Below, piece after piece: positions 58,218 through 64,000 of a DNA stretch of 64,000 bases (position 1 is the first letter of the stretch; each line of letters opens with the position of its first letter). The notes below the pieces were generated by a model. The model did no database searches. It saw only the letters and a program-made list of their open reading frames with translations, and had not been told where the DNA came from. This stretch comes from Streptomyces ambofaciens ATCC 23877. Lineage in GTDB: Bacteria > Actinomycetota > Actinomycetes > Streptomycetales > Streptomycetaceae. The stretch covers positions 25,659 through 89,658 of the forward strand of contig NZ_CP012383.1 of the NCBI RefSeq assembly GCF_001267885.1, given 5' to 3'. The position numbers were made by a program, and so were the translations under genes.

Positions 58218-58558
58218 CGTCGTGGCCGCTCTACGAGCCGGAACACGCCGAGCTGGACGCTGCCGTCGTTGGTTCCGGTGCCGGGCGGGTCGTCCGGTGC
58301 GGGCGGCTCCCCTGCTTCAAGGAGGGCGATCTGGCGTTCTAGGGCCTTGATGTTCTCGGTGAAGGCGACGGCGACGACACCGGAGACGTTGACGCTGGCC
58401 GGCTGCTGGATGAGAGCGGCCTTGCGTTCGTAGAGGACCTCGATGGCGACGGCGCGGGCGGTGCCGAGGCGGGCGTAGCGGGGTTCCAGGTCGGCTACCG
58501 GTGTGGTGGGGCCGAGCTGGGAGAGGAGCCAGGCTTGCACGCTGGCGGTGAGTGCCAT
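58214..58558 (-). CDS. Hypothetical head-region protein, 114 aa
   Basis: Begins MALTASVQAWLLSQLGPTTP and has a central helix with TARAVAIEVLYERKAALIQ. C-terminal tail is acidic then basic. Likely a head-completion or adaptor protein by position only. Confidence 0.65.
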   Translation of the reverse strand: MALTASVQAWLLSQLGPTTPVADLEPRYARLGTARAVAIEVLYERKAALIQQPASVNVSGVVAVAFTENIKALERQIALLEAGEPPAPDDPPGTGTNDGSVQLGVFRLVERPRR

Positions 58559-58602
58559 GGCTGGTGTCCTCCAGGGGCTGGGTTTGGGAAGGGGTGGTGC
58601 GG

Positions 58603-58649
58603 GTGCGGGCCCGCCTGTTGGCGCCCCCACCACAGGGGCGGGCCCGCAC
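58603..58649 (-). terminator. Long GC-rich stem-loop in late operon
   Basis: GTGCGGGCCCGCC pairs with GGCGGGCCCGCAC (13 bp) around a 21-nt loop, in the gap between the genes starting at 58558 and ending at 58654. No T-tract: probably an attenuator or processing site that lowers expression after the capsid genes. Confidence 0.5.
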
Positions 58650-58653
58650 TCCG

Positions 58654-59010
58654 CTAGTCGCCGCTGCTGCCCTCGTCAGCGGCGCCCCGGCCCCGGGCCG
58701 GCTTGCTGGCCGCGGTCCTGCGTGCGGCGGTCTTCTTGGCCGTGGGGGCGGCCTGGTCGTCACCGGCGACGGAGGTGGCGCCAGAGGCGTCGTCCTGGCC
58801 GTCGCCGGTAGGGCCGGCGTCCTCCGGGCTGTCCGGCTTCTGGTCCGTCTGCGTCTTCGGCAGGCGGGGGAGCTTGCCGTCGACCCAGGCGGACGGGCTC
58901 TTCACCAGGGCGGCCAGGCGCGGCTCCGGGCTGGTGCCCTGGTGCAGCGTGACCGTCTGGTGCGTATCCGGATCCGTCACATACACCGTGGCTGCGAGTC
59001 GGGCGGCCAT
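58654..59010 (-). CDS. Small head protein with charged tail, 118 aa
   Basis: The N-terminal 55 residues form a beta-rich unit (TVYVTDPDTHQTVTLHQGTS); the rest is low-complexity, Lys/Ala/Asp-rich. Similar short proteins follow the capsid gene in many actinophages. Starts four bases before the capsid stop in the late operon. Confidence 0.7.
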   Translation of the reverse strand: MAARLAATVYVTDPDTHQTVTLHQGTSPEPRLAALVKSPSAWVDGKLPRLPKTQTDQKPDSPEDAGPTGDGQDDASGATSVAGDDQAAPTAKKTAARRTAASKPARGRGAADEGSSGD

Positions 59011-59013
59011 GGG

Positions 59014-60075
59014 TTACCACACCGTCGCGGCGATGTGGATGTCCGGGACGTACATGACGGGCAGCGCGGCCGCGGAACCCTTCGTCCACACCTGCGGCGG
59101 GTCGTCCTGGACGCCGCGGGTGACGACGATGCCGGGGGCCTCTTCCCGCACGATGGACGGGTTGCCGCCCTGGGACAGGAGCAGGCCGTCGGCGGTCAGC
59201 CCGTACTGGGTCTCCGCCCACTGCTGCGGGTTGGGCGGCAGGAGGAAGAACATGTTCTCCGGCAGCGCGCGGACGTCCGAACCGGTGTCCAGTTCGATCT
59301 TCACGTCGTAGGTGGTGATCGGCGGGAGGTTGTAGCGGGCGCGGACGACGTTGACCTCGTTCGGGGCGAGGACCGCGGTGGGCGTCGCCGACGGGCTGAC
59401 CGAGCCGTAGTAGGCGGCGCGGTAGGAGTTGTTGCCCATCATCAGCGCGGCCGTCTTGTACGACGTCAGCACCCGGGCCGGCGCGGGGGCGCCCGAGGAC
59501 CGGAGGACCTCGATCCACCGCTGCTCGTCGGCGAGGATGTCCGCGGTCGGGTCGGTCCAGTCGACCGGGGCGGTCGGCATGTTCGCGGACGGCACCGAGT
59601 AGTCGGCCTCAAGGGTGAGGCCGTTCTCGCCGACGAGGGAGAACTTGCCGTCGATCAGGAGGTCGGCGACGGCGAGCTCGAGGCGCTTCTTGATGGACAG
59701 GACGTGCGCGGCGACGTCGTCGTAGACGGCGTCGACGAGGTCCCGGGAGTCCATGCCGCGGTCGACGTTCTCGAGGATCGTCTCGAACTCGCCGACGATG
59801 TACTTCTGACCGAGCGGGAGGAGCTTGCCGGAGGTCGCGAACTGCGTGATCTCACGCGTGGCGACCTTCGTCTGGGCGTCCCACGCCCGGTAGGAGGCGG
59901 CGGCGACCCGACGGCGGGTTCCTCGCGTCTCCCACTTCACCGAGTTGATGGTTCGCTCCGGCATCACCGTGCGGGTGAGCTCGTAGTCGGCGGGAGTCTG
60001 GATCTCACGCGCGAACGCGTTGATCTCGGTGACGCTGATGTCGCGGAGCAGGAGCTCCAGCATGTCGTTCGGCAT
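59014..60075 (-). CDS. Major capsid protein, lambda gpE type, 353 aa
   Basis: Matches the phage capsid E family: an N-terminal arm with LLLRDISVTEINAFAREIQT, AWDAQTKVATREITQFATSG, FETILENVDRGMDSRDLVDA, and the C-terminal LPPNPQQWAETQYGLTADGL. Length is typical. It forms the icosahedral shell, stabilised by the decoration protein encoded just upstream. Confidence 0.93.
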   Translation of the reverse strand: MPNDMLELLLRDISVTEINAFAREIQTPADYELTRTVMPERTINSVKWETRGTRRRVAAASYRAWDAQTKVATREITQFATSGKLLPLGQKYIVGEFETILENVDRGMDSRDLVDAVYDDVAAHVLSIKKRLELAVADLLIDGKFSLVGENGLTLEADYSVPSANMPTAPVDWTDPTADILADEQRWIEVLRSSGAPAPARVLTSYKTAALMMGNNSYRAAYYGSVSPSATPTAVLAPNEVNVVRARYNLPPITTYDVKIELDTGSDVRALPENMFFLLPPNPQQWAETQYGLTADGLLLSQGGNPSIVREEAPGIVVTRGVQDDPPQVWTKGSAAALPVMYVPDIHIAATVW

Positions 60076-60090
60076 GTCGGTGTCTCCTGA

Positions 60091-60825
60091 TCAGACCTTG
60101 TAGACGAACTGGGTGTTGGAGCCGTCCGCGACGTCCGTGGGGTCGAAGGCCACGGGCAGCTTCGCCACGTCGATCTGGCCGTGGACCATGAGGGGCGCTG
60201 CGACCTTGGTGGCGCCGGGGTGGAAGGCGACCTCGGTGAACAGGAACCCGGCGAAGACCTGGGAGCCGTCCGTTGCGGTGGCGGTTCCGCCGGCGGTGGT
60301 GGTGGCGATGGTGATGTCCGGGGTGGTGCCGCCGGTGAACGACTCGGTGGTGGTGACGGAGGAGACGTTCTCACCGAGGTACTGGCCGCCCCAGGTCAGG
60401 GTGTAGGGGCCGCCGGCGTTGCCGGTGACGGTGACGTCGCCCGGGTTGACGTTGGAGAGGCCTTCGAGGGCCGTCTGGACCTGGGCGGCGGTGGCGTTGT
60501 AGGCGACCGCGGCGGTGGTCTGGCCGTCGAAGGTGATGGTGAACGTGCCGCCGGTGGGTCCGCCGGTCACGGTGAGGGTCTGGACCTCGTTGGTGACGGC
60601 GGAGTACGGGGCGAACAGGCCCGTCGCGGAGACCTTGCCGAGGGGGATGCCGGACTTCAGCTTCCGCTCGGGCTGGTACTTGGACGCCTCCGTCCAGTGC
60701 AGGTTCTCGTCGAACTGGGTGAGGTCGAGGGTGACGGACTGGTTGGCTTCGATGCCGAGCATGCTCATGAGCCACGGGCGGCCGACAGCGAGCGTCTCGG
60801 TGCTGGTGTACGGCTGGATGTCCAC
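60091..60825 (-). CDS. Capsid decoration protein with inserted beta domain, 244 aa
   Basis: A gpD-like part (TLAVGRPWLMSMLGIEANQS; VFAGFLFTEVAFHPGATKVA) is split by an insert (about 80-185) starting EVQTLTVTGGPTGGTFTITF and including AAQVQTALEGLSNV, a phage surface-exposed beta domain also seen as an insert in other virion proteins. The GTG at 60825 is preceded by AAAGGGG. It probably decorates the shell and exposes the insert outside. Confidence 0.8.
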   Translation of the reverse strand: MDIQPYTSTETLAVGRPWLMSMLGIEANQSVTLDLTQFDENLHWTEASKYQPERKLKSGIPLGKVSATGLFAPYSAVTNEVQTLTVTGGPTGGTFTITFDGQTTAAVAYNATAAQVQTALEGLSNVNPGDVTVTGNAGGPYTLTWGGQYLGENVSSVTTTESFTGGTTPDITIATTTAGGTATATDGSQVFAGFLFTEVAFHPGATKVAAPLMVHGQIDVAKLPVAFDPTDVADGSNTQFVYKV

Positions 60826-60865
60826 GCCGTAGCCCCTTTCGCGATGTACGCGGGTGTGTGGTGAG

Positions 60866-60897
60866 GGCACCTGTGGTGGTGCCGTCCACGTGGGGTC
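60866..60897 (-). repeat. Repeated stem-loop upstream of the decoration/capsid genes
   Basis: Shares CACCTGTGGTGGTG and CGTGGGGTC with the element at 55631-55664. GGCACC/GGTGCC form the stem. It sits about 40 nt upstream of the GTG at 60825. Confidence 0.55.
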
Positions 60898-60935
60898 AGG
60901 GCGTGGTCCCTAGGCCGTGCTGGTCGTGCGGTCGG

Positions 60936-61793
60936 TCAGGCTGCGTTGTCGTGGCGCAGGCCCATGGCTTCGGCGCGCTTGCGGGCGGCTTTTTGGAGGG
61001 CGTCCTTGGTGCTGGCGGGCTGCCGGGGGGCGTTGCCTCCGGCGGGTCCACCGGACGGGGCCGGCGGGAGAGTCTGGGGGGCGGTCGGGGCGCCGAACAG
61101 TTCGGGGCGGCGCTTCTTCAGCGCCTCCGCTGCCGTGGTGAGGGCCGTGGCGTCGGCGTCCGGGGTGTCGCGGAGGTCCCGCTCGAGCATGGCGAGTGCG
61201 TCCTGAAGGTTCGGGGCGGTCACGTTGCCCTGCTCGTCGACCTGGTCGAGGGCGCCGAGGCGGGTGAGGGCCTGCTCCCGGGCCAGCGCACGTCGCTCAG
61301 CCTGGATCGCGGCGCGTTCCTGTTCCGCCTTGGCCTTCTCCGCCTGGACCGCCTGCTGAACCTTGTTGAGTTCCTCAGTGCGGCGCTGCTCGTCGGTGAG
61401 GACCTGCTGCCTGGCCTCGTGGCCTTCCTTGAGGGTGGCCTTGAACGCCTCGAGGTCGAACGTCTCGGGGTCGAAGGTCAGGCCGAGGGACTCGGCCATC
61501 TCCCGGTAGGCGGCGTTGCGGGACTTCTCGTACTGCCGCGTCATGATCCGGTTGAAGCGGTCCTGGGTCATCGCGACGCCGGTTTCCTTGTCGATGACCG
61601 GCTGTGGTCCCGGGGGTGTGGCGGGGGTCTGGGGGGCCCGGTTGGCGAGGTCGGCCGGGGAGGGCACCGGCGGCTGATTGCCGTCGCCATGGCCGCCGTC
61701 GTTGTAGAAGACGGCGATGCCGGGCAGGCCGGTGTAGGGGTGGGTCCAGCCGGGGGCGGCGGGACGGCGGGTGTGCTGCGTGGGGCGACGCAT
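60936..61793 (-). CDS. Capsid scaffolding protein, 285 aa
   Basis: A central long charged coiled coil (about 85-195; TEELNKVQQAVQAEKAKAEQ), a Pro-rich N-terminal 70 residues, and a basic C-terminal end (KDALQKAARKRAEAMGLRH) that would contact the capsid protein. Position between portal and capsid genes fits a scaffold. No protease motif was seen. Confidence 0.85.
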   Translation of the reverse strand: MRRPTQHTRRPAAPGWTHPYTGLPGIAVFYNDGGHGDGNQPPVPSPADLANRAPQTPATPPGPQPVIDKETGVAMTQDRFNRIMTRQYEKSRNAAYREMAESLGLTFDPETFDLEAFKATLKEGHEARQQVLTDEQRRTEELNKVQQAVQAEKAKAEQERAAIQAERRALAREQALTRLGALDQVDEQGNVTAPNLQDALAMLERDLRDTPDADATALTTAAEALKKRRPELFGAPTAPQTLPPAPSGGPAGGNAPRQPASTKDALQKAARKRAEAMGLRHDNAA

Positions 61794-61864
61794 CTGTACA
61801 AGTCCTCCCAGACTCGCTCGTACTCCAGGCCCCGCGCCTAGATCCAAGTTCAGCACAGATCCCG

Positions 61865-63754
61865 TCACGTGTTCCCCCCTCCCTCTCCCGACCCGTTCGG
61901 GTGGGCTTCCTCGAGGTCCTCCTGGCCCGGGTTGAGGCCGGCCGGGGGAAGGACGACCGCGGGCGCTTCGGGCTCGTCGGGGGCCTTCCGGCCGAGGAAG
62001 GAGGCGACTTCCTTCGGGTTGCCGAGGGCGTCGGCGAGGTTCCGGGCGTCCTCGAAGGACCGGGCGTCGATCCGCTTGATCTCCTCTTCGGCGTCCTCGA
62101 TGGGCCAGCCGATCTCCTGCAACCGTCGGATGGCGGTCTCCAGGGAGATGAGGCCGGCTTCGCGGGCGTCTTTCACCTCGGCGAGGACGGCGGCCTTGTC
62201 GGTGGGGGTGTAGGCGCCGCGCATCAGCTTCGCCGGCAAGACCGGGAGGCCGGCCCAGTCGGGATGCTGCCCGGCCTGGAAGAGGCGCTGCACCATTTTG
62301 GGGAGGAGCCGGTCGGCGTGGTCGCGGGCCAGGCGCATCCCGGAGATGAGGGAGTCCAGCGGGCCGAGGGCCAACTCGAGCTGGTAGCCGGACGTGAACT
62401 GGGCGGGGTCGGAGGTGCCGAGGGCGACGGCGGGCAGGCGGGCGGTGGTCGCGGCCCGGTCCTTGAGGTCGTGGACGTGGTTGCGGAGCTCGGCGAGGTT
62501 GCCGCTGGTCTCCACGCTGGTGATGGCGCCGCCCTCGCCGAGGGTGAAGACCATGCCGGGGCCGGCGGTGTACTGCGTCTGCCCGTTCACAGCCTTCCCG
62601 GAGATCGCGAGGATCGGGGAGCCGGTGGTGGCGGAGGCGCGGGAGGAGTCGGTGTCGGAGCCGGACAGCTCGTCGAAGACTTGCAGGACCTTCGCCAGGG
62701 ACGACTGCCCCCAGTGCTCGCCGGGCTCGGGGACGGTGTTGGGGACGTGGATGACGGGGACGAAGTCCTGGTAGAGGTCGAGTTGGTCGAGGATCTCGCC
62801 CTGGCTGTTCGTCGCGAAGTGCGCCTTGTCCATCGGCAGGGAGTCGATGTCGATGGGTGCTTTGAGGTCGCCGAGTTCCCAGATGGCGTCGGTGAGGTAG
62901 CACGTCTTGTAGGACGGCTGCTCGGACCACGGGTAGAGGCGGGTGATCGACCCGTTGGGGTCGAGGGTGTCGCCGCGGCCGAGGATGGGCTGGGCGGGCT
63001 GGTCGTCGGTGGGGTCGGACATGACGGTGGCGCGGACGGGCCGGCTGGTGCGGTCGACGCCGTTCGCGGTCTGCGGGCGGATCCAGTCCAGGTGGTAGGT
63101 GATCCGCCGCAGGCGTGCGGGGAGCCGGCGGGCCTTGTCCTCGGGGAGTTCCCAGGCGAAGTGGATCCGGTCGGGGAAGTCGGAGCCGTCGGAGTCCTCG
63201 TCGATGATCGGGAAGTAGAAGCCGGGGTCGAAGGTCTTGAGGCGGACGCGTTGCTTGTCGCCGTCCCAGTGGAGGAGGTAGACGCCGTCGCCGAGGCTGA
63301 CCGCCTTGCGTTCGACCTGGAGGAGTCGCATGGGGAGGAGTTCCTCGTCGGCCCACTCCCGTAGCAGCGTCTGGACCTTCTCCGCGGTTTCGGCGTCGGG
63401 GCCGCCGCCGTCGCCGGCTTTCTCGGCGCCGGGGACGGTGATGGTCTGCTCCTCACCGAGGACGTGGGAGGTGATCGTGTCGACGAACATCGACGGGTCG
63501 CCGAACTCGCGGCGTTCGCGGGCTTCGTCTCCGTCGCGGAACGCGGTGAGCTCGGCGACCTGGTTTCCGTCGTAGGCCTTGAGCATCTTGTACGCGGCGA
63601 GGCGGCGTTCGTCGGCGGCGGGGACCCAGGTGGCGTGGGCTTCGGGGAAGGCCCGGCGGTTGGGCATGCCGAGCTGGTCGCTGTACAGCGGCTTGTAGTT
63701 CAGCCACGACCAGGCGTCGATGACGACGGCCTTGGCGCTGGCGAAGAGACCCAC
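61865..63754 (-). CDS. Portal protein, 629 aa
   Basis: Large SPP1/HK97-like portal: MGLFASAKAVVIDAWSWLNY at the start, MFVDTITSHVLGEEQTITVP, HWDGDKQRVRLKTFDPGFYF, and LPAVALGTSDPAQFTSGYQL in the clip/stem part, with a C-terminal helical extension including DAEEEIKRIDARSFED and an acidic Gly-rich tail. It forms the 12-subunit DNA channel and is the first structural gene in the window; the terminase gene should lie upstream. Confidence 0.9.
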   Translation of the reverse strand: MGLFASAKAVVIDAWSWLNYKPLYSDQLGMPNRRAFPEAHATWVPAADERRLAAYKMLKAYDGNQVAELTAFRDGDEARERREFGDPSMFVDTITSHVLGEEQTITVPGAEKAGDGGGPDAETAEKVQTLLREWADEELLPMRLLQVERKAVSLGDGVYLLHWDGDKQRVRLKTFDPGFYFPIIDEDSDGSDFPDRIHFAWELPEDKARRLPARLRRITYHLDWIRPQTANGVDRTSRPVRATVMSDPTDDQPAQPILGRGDTLDPNGSITRLYPWSEQPSYKTCYLTDAIWELGDLKAPIDIDSLPMDKAHFATNSQGEILDQLDLYQDFVPVIHVPNTVPEPGEHWGQSSLAKVLQVFDELSGSDTDSSRASATTGSPILAISGKAVNGQTQYTAGPGMVFTLGEGGAITSVETSGNLAELRNHVHDLKDRAATTARLPAVALGTSDPAQFTSGYQLELALGPLDSLISGMRLARDHADRLLPKMVQRLFQAGQHPDWAGLPVLPAKLMRGAYTPTDKAAVLAEVKDAREAGLISLETAIRRLQEIGWPIEDAEEEIKRIDARSFEDARNLADALGNPKEVASFLGRKAPDEPEAPAVVLPPAGLNPGQEDLEEAHPNGSGEGGGNT

Positions 63755-64000
63755 AGCGTTCCTTCCCGCTGATCCAGGCCCCGCGCCTTGTGATCAGGGT
63801 ACGGGCCGGGGCGGGAGGGGATTCCCCCCTGGGTTCGGGGTCTGTTCACCGGAACGGGCGGGGGGAGCGGTCGCGTGTTCGGCCGTCAGACCACCCGAAG
63901 GGGTGGCGAATCGTGGCTCTTCGCGATCATCTGGGCCATAAGAGGCCGGAGTTGCGGGGGATTGTCCACAGGGATGGTCGGGAGGACCGTCCGGGACGCT
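63755..64000 (-). other. Upstream edge; possible 3' end of a further gene
   Basis: On the minus strand, frames ending at 63886 and 63794 are open to the window edge. The one ending at 63886 (containing PQLRPLMAQMIAKSHDS) looks the more protein-like of the two, but 38 codons are not enough to be sure. No terminase motif is visible. Confidence 0.3.

Overview
The window is about 70% G+C with actinobacterial codon usage. It reads as a large part of a temperate siphophage of Streptomyces or a close relative. The markers are WhiB-like regulators, the actinobacterial families DUF6233 and DUF6221, a ThyX thymidylate synthase, a mycobacterial-type Dcd:Dut, and a complete leftward head-tail-lysis module. 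A ParA/ParB pair with three copies of one candidate centromere palindrome suggests that the prophage may be maintained as a plasmid (phage-plasmid). A full tyrosine integrase and an AlpA-like excisionase suggest that it could also integrate. No host gene is recognisable at either edge.

Layout. (1) 1-1251, plus strand: the tail of a truncated small gene, a small hypothetical gene and a secreted metzincin-type zinc protease. (2) 1.4-8.5 kb, mostly minus: small accessory genes (NERD domain, LuxR HTH, DUF1643, small membrane proteins), many coupled by ATGA/GTGA overlaps. (3) 8.6-14.5 kb, minus: an early operon with ssb, ruvC, a WhiB regulator and many small unknowns, apparently driven from a promoter at 14.5 kb. 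(4) 14.6-22.8 kb: HTH and zinc-ribbon genes, a roughly 0.7 kb non-coding region, parB-parA with palindromes, a DciA-like helicase-loader gene and a winged-HTH protein that may act in replication. (5) 23-29.5 kb, minus: a second WhiB, two tandem cytosine-C5 methyltransferases, a RecT/Bet annealase and a protein built of RHH-like repeats, controlled from a divergent promoter at 29.65 kb. (6) 29.7-36 kb: a WYL-domain gene on the other side of that promoter, then a recombinase region with one complete and two degenerate tyrosine recombinases and a 17-bp inverted repeat. (7) 36.0-38.4 kb, plus: an AlpA-like gene followed by small genes joined by a repeated stop/start cassette. (8) 38.5-40.1 kb: dcd and thyX, which together convert dCTP to dTMP. 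(9) 40.1-63.8 kb, minus: portal, scaffold, decoration, major capsid, connectors, major tail, frameshifted tail chaperones, tape measure, distal tail, fibers, endolysin, holin candidates and a collagen-like fiber. The terminase is not in the window and should lie beyond 64000.

Four features stand out. ParA has its DPQG segment in front of the P-loop segment, the reverse of the normal order. A 6-6-6 palindromic operator (CTATKG-N6-CMATRG) sits at the promoters near 8.57, 14.52 and 29.67 kb and could tie the early operons into one regulon. A stop-codon/RBS/start cassette is repeated six times. A repeated stem-loop lies upstream of both the decoration/capsid genes and the major tail gene. All functional calls are from reading the sequence; no searches were run.
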